A stretch of 33,682 bases of DNA from positions 1-33,682 of the forward strand of contig JAIFLR010000078.1 of assembly GCA_020048985.1 (NCBI GenBank), read 5' to 3'. The stretch is from Halobacteriovorax sp. (GTDB lineage Bacteria; Bdellovibrionota; Bacteriovoracia; Bacteriovoracales; Bacteriovoracaceae). This document shows positions 1 to 6,915 of this stretch, in pieces (within the stretch, counting starts at the first letter, position 1; the number at the start of each line of letters is the position of its first letter). The translations under genes were made by a program, and so were the position numbers. The notes beneath the pieces are model-generated. The model was not told the DNA's origin and ran no database searches. It worked only from the letters and a program-made list of their open reading frames with translations.

Positions 1-267
1 CTGGTCGCGTGAGAAAAGTATTTTGTGAAGAACCCAAGGAGAGAAAGAGCGAGTGACGGTCTTTACTTCTTCAGGCGCAATAATTTCACCCTCTGCACTT
101 CTAATTTCAAACGTGAGATCCTGATTCGCCGGACCCAGCACGCTGAATTCTACTTCCTTGGCCGTGGTTATGCCTTGAAGAATAGAAAGTTTATCAGTTC
201 GTTTTTTTGGCGCGGAGGTACAGCCAACAAAAATGAGGATGATTAAAAGATAGGGGCTCAGTTTCAT
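1..267 (-). CDS. Lipoprotein, 3' end beyond window (possible PhoD-like N-terminus)
   Basis: Open on the minus strand for 89 codons from an ATG at 267-265 to the window edge, with no stop. The start reads MKLSPYLLIILIFVGCTS: a basic start, a hydrophobic stretch and a lipobox ending FVGC, so the mature protein should begin with a lipidated Cys 15. The next 70 residues look like a beta-rich domain (ITTAKEVEFSVLGP), faintly like the N-terminal domain of PhoD-type phosphatases, but this is a guess. Its ATG overlaps the TGA of the upstream maf gene (ATGA), which implies translational coupling and places it as the fourth gene of the ROK kinase operon. The reading frame is convincing; the function is not known. 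Confidence 0.8.
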   Translation of the reverse strand, partial: MKLSPYLLIILIFVGCTSAPKKRTDKLSILQGITTAKEVEFSVLGPANQDLTFEIRSAEGEIIAPEEVKTVTRSFSPWVLHKILFSRDQ

Positions 268-848
268 AATGGGTAGCCAATTTTAAGTAAATGATTATTA
301 AGTTGAATCAAGGGGAGCCCAATGATTGACGTGTGGTCATCCATTTCTATTTTTTCAAATAGTTTTATTCCCCGGGTTTCAAGTTTGTAGCTGCCAGCGC
401 AGTCCAGCGGCATGTCATCTTCCACGTAGAGCGTGATTTCACTCAATGTTAAGGGGCGCATATAAAGCAGAGTTCGGTTGTGAAAGTTGATTTCGCCCTG
501 AGGGTAGAGGATTGAAACGGCCGTGATCAGTTCATGGTGAGAGCCCTGCATCTTTTGCAGTTGTTCGATCGCTTTGGCCTTAGTTCCTGGCTTACCTAGT
601 ATTTCCCCATTTAGCATGCAAACCTGATCAGAACCAATCACACATGCATCAGGTCGTTTTTGAAATACTGCCTGGGCCTTTAGTTTTGCTAGTTCCACTG
701 CTAATTGTGTTGGTGAGAGGTGAGATGATTTAAGCTGGTCTTCATCAACTCCAGGGGCCATTGCCACAAAAGGATGGCCTAGCTGTGAGAGGAGCTCCCC
801 ACGATATTTTGAAGTTGAGGCAAGGATAAGTGGGTAAGGTAATTTCAA
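264..848 (-). CDS. maf: Maf-family nucleotide pyrophosphatase, YceF type
   Basis: Predicted nucleoside triphosphate pyrophosphatase that removes non-canonical or methylated nucleotides. The YceF subgroup is known to hydrolyse m7GTP. Visible motifs are the N-terminal LILASTSKYR substrate loop, GSDQVCMLNGEILGKP (the SDQ version typical of YceF rather than the ADT version of dTTPases), LDCAGSYKLE and a C-terminal GLPLI. I choose a TTG start at 848-846, which forms a 4-base TTGA overlap with the stop of the upstream gene and has GGGAAAAG upstream; this gives 194 residues, the usual family length. An in-frame start at 908 would add 20 residues with no homology. The stop overlaps the next lipoprotein start. 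Confidence 0.92.
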   Translation of the reverse strand: MKLPYPLILASTSKYRGELLSQLGHPFVAMAPGVDEDQLKSSHLSPTQLAVELAKLKAQAVFQKRPDACVIGSDQVCMLNGEILGKPGTKAKAIEQLQKMQGSHHELITAVSILYPQGEINFHNRTLLYMRPLTLSEITLYVEDDMPLDCAGSYKLETRGIKLFEKIEMDDHTSIIGLPLIQLNNHLLKIGYPL

Positions 849-1150
849 TGGTTGATCTTTTCCCAAATTTTCATGCAAGTGAAACGGTGAAGCTCCAGGT
901 CTTTCCATGGGAAATCAAGGATTATGTCACGGGCAGGAGATTTATTAACTCCGGCCTCAAGGCTCGATTTGGATAAAGTTAGAGTGTAGTACTTTCTGTA
1001 ATAGGTACGAACAGCATCATACTTGTCTTCATCTTTTTCAGCTTCAATAATAGATTTGCTTAGCTTCTTTGCCAGAGAGGTGATCATCTCATTGCATTTT
1101 TTGGCTTCTTTGTGTTCATTATACAAATGCCAGTCTGTAGGGATATCCAT
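845..1150 (-). CDS. Small conserved-looking protein of unknown function
   Basis: Encodes 101 residues, charged and mostly helical by eye (for example MITSLAKKLSKSIIEAEKDE), with no signal peptide, membrane segment or recognised motif. The ATG at 1150-1148 overlaps the TAA of the ROK kinase gene by one base (TAATG), and its own TGA overlaps the TTG of maf, so it sits tightly inside a translationally coupled operon; this is the main argument that it is real. GAGG lies about 10 bases before the ATG. A cytoplasmic accessory role is possible, but nothing in the sequence says which. Confidence 0.75.
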   Translation of the reverse strand: MDIPTDWHLYNEHKEAKKCNEMITSLAKKLSKSIIEAEKDEDKYDAVRTYYRKYYTLTLSKSSLEAGVNKSPARDIILDFPWKDLELHRFTCMKIWEKINH

Positions 1151-2088
1151 TACTTTGAAACCTCATCAATAATATGAGCAGCTCCACCGTAAACGGCACC
1201 TTTATCTGAGGATAATGTTGCTGTGATGATTTTAATTTTACCCTTGAGTGAAAAATGGATCATCTCATCCATCTTCTTTTTTACAACTTGATTAAAGGAC
1301 TCACCAAGCTTGGAAACTCCTCCACCAATGATGAAGGCCTGAGGGCCAAATAGAACACCCATTGAGACAAATCCCGTCGCAAGCTCGGTAGCGATCTGAT
1401 TAATGATGGCAGTTGCTTTCAAATCACCATCACGGAAGAGTGAGCCCAGTTTCTCAATGGTCCATTCCTCATGGGTGAGTTCTGAAATAGTCTCTTTGAT
1501 GCCTTTTGCTGAGAGGTAGCTTTCTAAATGGTTCATTCCACCACATGAGCAGAGTCTTTTCTTTTCGTGAGGAATGATAATGTGGCCACCTTCAGCCCCG
1601 AGTGCGTTATAGCCACGGTAGAGTTTTCCATCCAGTATAAGACCGGCACCAACACCAGTACCCAGAGTGATGAGAATAAAATCGGTTAGATCTTTTCCAG
1701 CGCCCCATTTTTTTTCTCCCACCGCTGCTAAATTGGCATCATTTTCAATAACAGCAGGACAGAGGAAATATTTTTCAAAATATTTTTTAAGTGGGACGTT
1801 TTTCCAACCAAGATTAGGTGCATGTTCAACCGAACCGGTGAAATAATTTGCCATGGGAGCACCTGCTCCCAGTCCAACAATTCTTTCATCCCCGAGCTTC
1901 ATTTGCAGCTCACTTGCCAGCATGTGGTCCGATTCTTGAGCCAATTGCTCAATGAAGTGCGAAGGGTCTTCCGACTTGGCAGTTGGCAGTGTTCTAAAAC
2001 TTAGTAGTTTCCCTTCAGTGTTAAATATTCCAATTTTTGTATTGGTTCCACCGATATCAATTCCGAAAGCAATTTGATCTTTTTTCAT
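1150..2088 (-). CDS. ROK-family sugar kinase (glucokinase-like)
   Basis: ATP-dependent cytoplasmic sugar kinase of the ROK family, probably feeding glucose or another hexose into glycolysis. It shows the phosphate-binding start FGIDIGGTNTKIG, the ILITLGTGVGAGLILDG strand-loop, the sugar-binding EGGH and a following Cys-rich segment. The usual zinc motif CxCGxxGCxE reads CSCGGMNHLE here, so the third Cys is replaced by His. The absence of an N-terminal helix-turn-helix argues for a kinase rather than a NagC/Mlc-type repressor. I take the ATG at 2088; a TTG two codons upstream is also possible, and neither has a clear ribosome-binding site. It is the first gene of a four-gene minus-strand operon. 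Substrate is inferred, not seen. Confidence 0.9.
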   Translation of the reverse strand: MKKDQIAFGIDIGGTNTKIGIFNTEGKLLSFRTLPTAKSEDPSHFIEQLAQESDHMLASELQMKLGDERIVGLGAGAPMANYFTGSVEHAPNLGWKNVPLKKYFEKYFLCPAVIENDANLAAVGEKKWGAGKDLTDFILITLGTGVGAGLILDGKLYRGYNALGAEGGHIIIPHEKKRLCSCGGMNHLESYLSAKGIKETISELTHEEWTIEKLGSLFRDGDLKATAIINQIATELATGFVSMGVLFGPQAFIIGGGVSKLGESFNQVVKKKMDEMIHFSLKGKIKIITATLSSDKGAVYGGAAHIIDEVSK

Positions 2089-2122
2089 GGGCAAAACGCT
2101 ATCATGAAAGAGTGGTCTCGGC

Positions 2123-2128
2123 TATAAT
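2123..2128 (+). promoter_or_regulatory. Probable -10 element for the baeRF-like/YihY operon
   Basis: A perfect TATAAT lies in the 77-base gap between two divergent genes, 38 bases before the TTG start at 2166. No good -35 element sits 16-18 bases upstream, so an activator may be needed or the match may be chance. Confidence 0.4.
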
Positions 2129-2165
2129 GTGAAGATGATGATTTCTAGACCATGAGGGTCAAAAT

Positions 2166-3221
2166 TTGAAGCCAGTAAATCTTAACCAGCTGTTATTTCA
2201 TTCACAATCAGCAACAACTTTGAGTTTTTTTCTACCTCCGCTGAATGAGATTGAGGGACTGGATCCTTTTATAACTGACATGCAGCTGCAGCTCTCATTG
2301 CGTGGAAAGTCTTCTCTCTCCAAGTTGCTGGAGAAAAATAAAACAATAGTCAGAGAAATCATTAAAAAAAGTCCCAAGAATTCACACGGTTTTTTTATTT
2401 CAGAAAAACTCCAGGGCTACATCTCGCTCGTAACGACGGTTGAAGCCTATTGCATCATTGGTCATAGCTTCCATGTAAGGCCTCTTTTAGAAGAACTTTT
2501 TGTCAATCCTGAATACTTTGTTGTGAACGTTTCTCTCTATGATATTAAGGTTTACCGCGGAGACTTCCATCATCTTGAGATCGTCCAACACTATGAGTTT
2601 GATCAATTGTCCATCGATATGAAGTCACGGATGTTTTCGCCCAATCACGTGGGACTGATCCCTTATAGATCCATTTTGGCACTTAAATCTATTGCTAACA
2701 GCATTACGGAATTAACGTTGTATGATTCGGTGCCGGTTTTGGTGACCGGACTCGATGATATGAAAGAAATCTTTTTAAAGTATTTTACCAATTCATTTGG
2801 AGTGATATCTCATATACAGGAAGATTTTTACGAGAAGACATGTGTCGAGATCCTAGAGAAGTGTAAGGGATTTAGGTATGCCGTAATGGACTTTTACTCT
2901 GCAAGGTTTAAAGATAGACTCAAAAAAGTGATGAACTCAAAGAGACTCATTACAGATCTGGGAGAGATTATTCAGGCGGCGAGGAAAGGGAGAGTTTCTC
3001 AATTAGTTCTACCAACTGAACGTAAAGTCTATGGCATCATAAATTTTGAAACGGGTGAATTTGAAATTCATAAAAAAGTTCAAAAGAAAAAGGCTTCAGT
3101 TGATATTTTGAATCAATTGGCCGAAGAAGTGATGAGTAGAGGGGGGAAGATCCAGGTTCTTGCGCCTCATTTTTTTCCTGCAAACTCTGATGTCCTTGCC
3201 ATTTTAAAAGGGAACTTATGA
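2166..3221 (+). CDS. Protein resembling bacterial archaeo-eukaryotic release factor (baeRF) families
   Basis: Encodes 351 residues with no signal peptide or membrane segment. The overall plan, an N-terminal alpha/beta region, a middle Vx(3)Y-rich domain and a C-terminal alpha/beta domain ending in RGGKIQVLAPHFFPANSDVL, resembles the baeRF families, bacterial relatives of eRF1/Pelota thought to act at ribosomes. The C-terminal block (DILNQLAEEVMSRGGKI... VLAILKG) is the most recognisable part; I do not see the GGQ peptide-release motif of true release factors. The start is TTG, preceded by GAGGG at proper distance; the nearest internal ATG would cost 38 residues. The final ATGA overlaps the start of the next gene. 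Assignment is from memory of the family and only moderately firm. Confidence 0.6.
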   Translation: MKPVNLNQLLFHSQSATTLSFFLPPLNEIEGLDPFITDMQLQLSLRGKSSLSKLLEKNKTIVREIIKKSPKNSHGFFISEKLQGYISLVTTVEAYCIIGHSFHVRPLLEELFVNPEYFVVNVSLYDIKVYRGDFHHLEIVQHYEFDQLSIDMKSRMFSPNHVGLIPYRSILALKSIANSITELTLYDSVPVLVTGLDDMKEIFLKYFTNSFGVISHIQEDFYEKTCVEILEKCKGFRYAVMDFYSARFKDRLKKVMNSKRLITDLGEIIQAARKGRVSQLVLPTERKVYGIINFETGEFEIHKKVQKKKASVDILNQLAEEVMSRGGKIQVLAPHFFPANSDVLAILKGNL

Positions 3222-4531
3222 CACTATCACCTTATTTGAAATATTCACCAACGCTTGGTGAAAGAGTTTTCATCGCTGGCATTTGGTTCAATACTGTCAT
3301 AAGGGCAGACGTTAACTTTATCCGTATTGGGAAAAATACCAATGTTCAGGATTTATGCATGTTCCATGTAACAGAATTAAATGACCTCACCATCGGCGAG
3401 AACACTTCCTTTGGGCACAGTGTGGTTCTTCACGGCTGTAAAATCGGCAGTGGTTGTTTAATTGGCATGGGGGCGATTATTCTAGATGGTGCCGAAATCG
3501 GGGACAACTGCTTAGTTGCGGCCGGATCATTAGTTTCTCCAGGAAAGAAGTTTCCAGCTGGAAGCATGATAAAGGGCAGACCTGCGCAGGTTGAAAGACC
3601 CTTAACGACCGAAGAGGTTGAAAGGGTTTCAAATCATTACAAGTCTTACGTTAATTACAAAGAACAATATTTAGGCATGGATGATGCAGAAAAAAAAAAG
3701 GGTTTAATCTCTGATTTTAAGGCGCTCAGAACACGCATTAAAAGTCACAACCTTTTTCTTTTGGCTTCGTCTATCTCTTATTATGCGGCCTTGGGTCTTG
3801 CCCCTTTGCTGATGATTCTTTTAGGTCTTGCTTCTTTAATTGGTGAAGACATCCAGCTAAAAATTCTTGATCAAGTTTCATTCATTGCCCCGGAAGTTTC
3901 CCAGACATTGCAGCTTATTTTTGAAAACCTCAAGGACAGAGTTGACTTGGGATCAGTATCAGGGATTTTGGGCTTAGGCTTTTTGCTTTTTCTTGCCTCA
4001 TTTGTTTTTATGCAACTCAGGTACTCACTGGACATTATTCATGGAGATTTTGATCATTCCAAACGAGTGACGATTTTACAGGGGATCAAAAACAGGGGAT
4101 TGATCATGCTGGTTGTTATCCTGATGTGCCTACTTTTTGCGACTTCGCTTCTTATCGGACCCATTTTTAATTTTGTTTTGGCCTCTAGGTTTGAGAGCCA
4201 AGACTGGAGAAGTTTTGTGCAAGTCCTGCTCAACTTTTCAATACTCTTTATGCTTTTTACGGGTCTCTATTTCTTCACACCCACCAAGAAAAAGAAGCTT
4301 AAGGACTGTGCTCAAATTGCTTTTATTACAACGGGCGCGTTTCTGGTTGGTAATGTTTTAACTGGGCTCTATATGAAGAACATTGCTCTCCATTCTCTTT
4401 ATGGTGCCGCGGGTGCGCTTTTGGTTTTTTTATTATGGACTTATTATTCTTCTCTCACACTTTTTATAAGTGTGGAGGTGTTTGAGTTTTTTAAGGGCAA
4501 AAAAAAAGCCCCGCATAGAGCGGGGCCGTGA
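3218..4531 (+). CDS. Fusion: gamma-carbonic-anhydrase-like beta-helix + YihY/BrkB membrane domain
   Basis: Residues 8-130 are a left-handed beta-helix of the gamma-carbonic anhydrase (YrdA/CaiE-like) type, with hexapeptide repeats (IRIGKNTNVQD, LIGMGAIILDGAEIGDN), the ending KGRPAQV, and all three candidate zinc ligands, His 50, His 67 and His 72 (HxxxxH in GHSVVLHG). Compared with the family, about one helix coil is missing between VFIA and GIWFNTVIRADV. Residues 175-430 form a YihY/BrkB multi-pass membrane domain: it begins with SYYAALGLAPLL, has about six hydrophobic segments and ends with LYGAAGALLVFLLWTYYSSLTL. A run of ten A lies at the junction (codons 158-161), and both other frames stop at once after it. 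The gene overlaps the baeRF-like stop by four bases. The YihY domain has no proven enzymatic role. Confidence 0.85.
   Translation: MTLSPYLKYSPTLGERVFIAGIWFNTVIRADVNFIRIGKNTNVQDLCMFHVTELNDLTIGENTSFGHSVVLHGCKIGSGCLIGMGAIILDGAEIGDNCLVAAGSLVSPGKKFPAGSMIKGRPAQVERPLTTEEVERVSNHYKSYVNYKEQYLGMDDAEKKKGLISDFKALRTRIKSHNLFLLASSISYYAALGLAPLLMILLGLASLIGEDIQLKILDQVSFIAPEVSQTLQLIFENLKDRVDLGSVSGILGLGFLLFLASFVFMQLRYSLDIIHGDFDHSKRVTILQGIKNRGLIMLVVILMCLLFATSLLIGPIFNFVLASRFESQDWRSFVQVLLNFSILFMLFTGLYFFTPTKKKKLKDCAQIAFITTGAFLVGNVLTGLYMKNIALHSLYGAAGALLVFLLWTYYSSLTLFISVEVFEFFKGKKKAPHRAGP
3690..3702 (+). other. Possible slippery site A10-GGG at the domain junction
   Basis: Ten A followed by three G, read in frame as GAA AAA AAA AAG GGT, contains the A-AAA-AAG heptamer typical of bacterial -1 frameshifting and is also a good substrate for polymerase slippage. 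A -1 shift would end at TGA 3712-3714 after GFNL; a +1 shift would end at TAA 3705-3707. Either yields an approximately 160-residue stand-alone beta-helix protein, the normal size of that family. An ATG at 3677 could start a stand-alone YihY protein. A sequencing or biological indel here is the plain alternative. Confidence 0.45.
4499..4526 (-). terminator. Intrinsic terminator of speA
   Basis: A perfect 7-bp GC stem (GCCCCGC 4508-4514 with GCGGGGC 4520-4526, loop of five) is followed on the minus strand by nine T (A 4499-4507 on the plus strand). It lies just after the speA stop at 4535 and inside the last codons of the convergent YihY gene, where it is translated as the tail KKKAPHRAG. Confidence 0.9.
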
Positions 4532-4534
4532 GTT

Positions 4535-6490
4535 CTATTTTTTAAGATAAGTATAACTCTTCAAACAAGCTTCATAAAAATCAGTCAGATCCACACCTTC
4601 GCGAGGACGAATTTTTCCGCGCTTTACCTGAAGATCAACGTTGGCCTTCATGGTCTGGGCAAGAGTTTCTGGATTGTATTGAAGTGAAGCGAGAACGTGG
4701 CTGGCCTTGTTCCCGTAAATTACTTCTTCGATATAAAAGTCAGTCGGATCATCATCATCACAGAATACGTGCACTTCATTCAAGCGGCCAAAACAGTTAT
4801 GGTTATCACCCATAATGTCCTGATAGGCCCCAGTCATGAATAAACCGATGTAATAATCATCTTTATTATTTAACTTATGTAGTGGCATCGTGTTGGTTGG
4901 ACCATCAGCAGAGAGGAAGGTATCAATCTTACCATCTGAGTCACATGTGATATCAACCAGGGTGCAAAGTTCAGTCGGCTTTTCATTCAACTTATGAAGA
5001 GGAACGATTGGGAGAATCTGACCGATTGCCCATGTGTCTGGTGCTGATTGGAAAATAGAGAAATTGCATAGATATTGTGAGGCCATCTGGTTTTTGAGAA
5101 GCAAAATCTCATCTGGCGCGTACTCATCTTTTGAAGCATGCTCTACGATGCCTTTACAGATTTTCCAGTACATGGTTTCAAGTTTTGCTCTTTCATCAAG
5201 AGAAAGAATGCCGAACTTAAAGGCAGAAACCGATTCTTCTTTGAGTTTTGTCGCGTCGTTAAAAACATCCTGATAGTTCTTTTCTGTTAGTTCTGTTTGC
5301 AGCTCTCGCATGTTAGAGACTAGGATATTCTCACTTACAACTTTATCAACGTTGTAAGTCTCATTACCGATTTCAAGTGCACCAAACACGTTTGTGACAA
5401 CACAAGAGTGGTGAGCGGTTATTGCTCGACCTGATTCAGAAACGATATTTGGATGTGGGACATCTTCCAGATCGCAAACTTGTTTCAAGATATAAACCAC
5501 GTCAGCCACGTAATCTTTGGTTGTGTAATTTGTTGAAGAAGGGGAATTAGAACGAGTTCCATCATAATTCACGCCAACACCACCACCCACGTCAAAGAAC
5601 TCGAGTTTAGCGCCCTCTTTGTAGAGTTTGGCGTAGATACGAGCACCTTCGGAGATAGAGTCTTTAATGGTTTTGATATCAGGGATTTGAGACCCGATGT
5701 GAAAATGGAAAAGTTTTAGACAGTGTGTCTTATTAATCGATTTTAGGTATTTTACTGCCTGTAAGATTTCAGTGATGGTGAGACCAAACTTGGCATAGTC
5801 TCCACCTGAAGAGGCCCACTTCCCGGATGATTTAGTGGCAATCTTGGCACGTAAACCAATTAACGGCTCAACACCAATTTCCTGAGCGAGTGCCATAAGG
5901 TCCGTGAGTTCTGTGTACTTTTCGATAACCACGATGACTTTTCTTCCGAGTTGAATCCCCAGAAGTGCCAGGCGTAGAAGATCTCTATCTTTGTATCCAT
6001 TTACAACTGTCAGTGAGTTTTGGTTGGTGTTCATCGCAAGGGCGGCAATGAGTTCAGGCTTAGAGCCGGCCTCAAGACCATAGTTGTATGGGGCCCCAGC
6101 ATCCACGATTTCTTCAACCACTTCCCGCATCTGGTTTACCTTGATCGGGTAAACGCCATAATAGGTGCCCGTAAACCGAGCTTCTTCAATCATTTCACGG
6201 AATGTCTTGTTCAGATTTGTCACTTGAGCACGAAGAATATCGTGAAAACGAATCACAGTAGGAAATGGGATTTTTTTATCCTTCATTTCCTCAACCACTT
6301 CCATAATGTTAATTAATGGACCATTTTCTTTACGGGTAGGGTTAATGCAAAGATCGCCCTTATCGCCGACAGTAAAATAACCCTCACCCCATCGGCTGAT
6401 TTGATATATCTCATCAGCATCATTGGTGGTCCATTCTTTAACGGCGTCCAGATTATGAAAACGTGTAAATTGCGGTTGTGTTGTCTTCAA
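4535..6490 (-). CDS. speA: Biosynthetic arginine decarboxylase
   Basis: PLP-dependent decarboxylation of arginine to agmatine, the first step of the agmatine route to putrescine and spermidine; cytoplasmic. The 651 residues match the family (E. coli SpeA 658). The fold type III barrel shows the PLP lysine in GVYPIKVNQ (Lys 117), the phosphate-binding FFDVGGGVGVNYDG, the HFHIGSQ strand, and the C-terminal SADGPTNTMPLH and GLFMTGAYQD segments with a Cys-containing substrate loop. Start is TTG at 6490: a strong GGAGGG stands eight bases upstream and no ATG lies nearby. It appears transcribed alone and ends at the terminator at 4499-4526. Neighbours give no further polyamine genes. Confidence 0.96.
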   Translation of the reverse strand: MKTTQPQFTRFHNLDAVKEWTTNDADEIYQISRWGEGYFTVGDKGDLCINPTRKENGPLINIMEVVEEMKDKKIPFPTVIRFHDILRAQVTNLNKTFREMIEEARFTGTYYGVYPIKVNQMREVVEEIVDAGAPYNYGLEAGSKPELIAALAMNTNQNSLTVVNGYKDRDLLRLALLGIQLGRKVIVVIEKYTELTDLMALAQEIGVEPLIGLRAKIATKSSGKWASSGGDYAKFGLTITEILQAVKYLKSINKTHCLKLFHFHIGSQIPDIKTIKDSISEGARIYAKLYKEGAKLEFFDVGGGVGVNYDGTRSNSPSSTNYTTKDYVADVVYILKQVCDLEDVPHPNIVSESGRAITAHHSCVVTNVFGALEIGNETYNVDKVVSENILVSNMRELQTELTEKNYQDVFNDATKLKEESVSAFKFGILSLDERAKLETMYWKICKGIVEHASKDEYAPDEILLLKNQMASQYLCNFSIFQSAPDTWAIGQILPIVPLHKLNEKPTELCTLVDITCDSDGKIDTFLSADGPTNTMPLHKLNNKDDYYIGLFMTGAYQDIMGDNHNCFGRLNEVHVFCDDDDPTDFYIEEVIYGNKASHVLASLQYNPETLAQTMKANVDLQVKRGKIRPREGVDLTDFYEACLKSYTYLKK

Positions 6491-6586
6491 CTCAATAACC
6501 CTCCGGAAATTCCTAGTTTTATAACCCGCACTATAAATGAAAAGTTACAGGTAATAAAACAGTTTTCCGGAAGGTGACTAGTTTTT

Positions 6587-6754
6587 TTACTGTCGGTTGA
6601 AGTCTTTGTTGGTGTTGACGTCCTGGCGGGAGAATTCGACTTCCTCTTCCTTCTGCTGTTCAACGTCAGCGCTCGAAATTGTGCGCCCTTGGTGGGAAGC
6701 ACATGCTGTTAATAACAAAGCTCCTAGGGTAGCGAGAATAATGTGTGTCTTCAT
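6587..6754 (-). CDS. Very small lipoprotein (55 residues)
   Basis: A short gene with an excellent ribosome-binding site: AAGGAGGT sits five bases before the ATG at 6754-6752. The product begins MKTHIILATLGALLLTACAS, a textbook signal peptide with lipobox LTAC, leaving a lipidated mature peptide of only 38 residues. The tail is Gln/Glu rich (VEQQKEEEVEFSRQDVNTN) and has no fold I recognise. It reads into the speA leader after TAA at 6589-6587, with 96 bases between them. A sigma-54-like promoter lies just upstream (6787-6803). Its size and secretion resemble entericidin or other small envelope lipoproteins, but I cannot name a family. Confidence 0.85.
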   Translation of the reverse strand: MKTHIILATLGALLLTACASHQGRTISSADVEQQKEEEVEFSRQDVNTNKDFNRQ

Positions 6755-6772
6755 GGTCAACCTCCTTGTCGT

Positions 6773-6864
6773 CCCAATTCAGTAATTGCTAGACGCGTGC
6801 CAACTAAAAGGACCTAAAATAAGTGCTTTATGACGAGGTGCGGTTAAAGTGGCCCCAATTCAGT
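6773..6864. repeat. Paired direct repeat CCCAATTCAGT around a promoter
   Basis: The 11-base word CCCAATTCAGT occurs exactly at 6773-6783 and 6854-6864, 81 bases apart (about eight helical turns), on either side of the putative sigma-54 promoter of the 55-residue lipoprotein. One copy covers the predicted transcript start and the other lies about 80 bases upstream. This spacing would suit a regulator binding site, but chance is not excluded. The rest of the 161-base gap (6755-6915) holds nothing else I can name. Confidence 0.4.
6787..6803 (-). promoter_or_regulatory. Sigma-54-like promoter of the 55-residue lipoprotein
   Basis: On the minus strand the sequence reads TTGGCACG-CGTC-TAGCA. The -24 GG and -12 GC are exactly ten bases apart, and the only departure from the TTGGCACG-N4-TTGCA consensus is A for T before GC. 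A transcript would start near 6776, giving a leader of about 22 bases that contains the AAGGAGGT ribosome-binding site. The position and spacing make this better than an average chance match. A sigma-54 factor is not encoded in the window. Confidence 0.55.
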
Positions 6865-6915
6865 GACACAAGTTTACCAGTCGAGGTGCCATCTTGGCCA
6901 AATTACCTAAGTGTT

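Noticed and set aside
25..246. Plus-strand open frame of 73 codons at the left edge
   Set aside because: It lies opposite a clear minus-strand lipoprotein frame with a lipobox and an ATGA overlap to maf; the product looks random.
6487..6702. Minus-strand frame of 71 codons overlapping the 55-residue lipoprotein
   Set aside because: It is out of frame with the lipoprotein, which has a far better ribosome-binding site and signal peptide.
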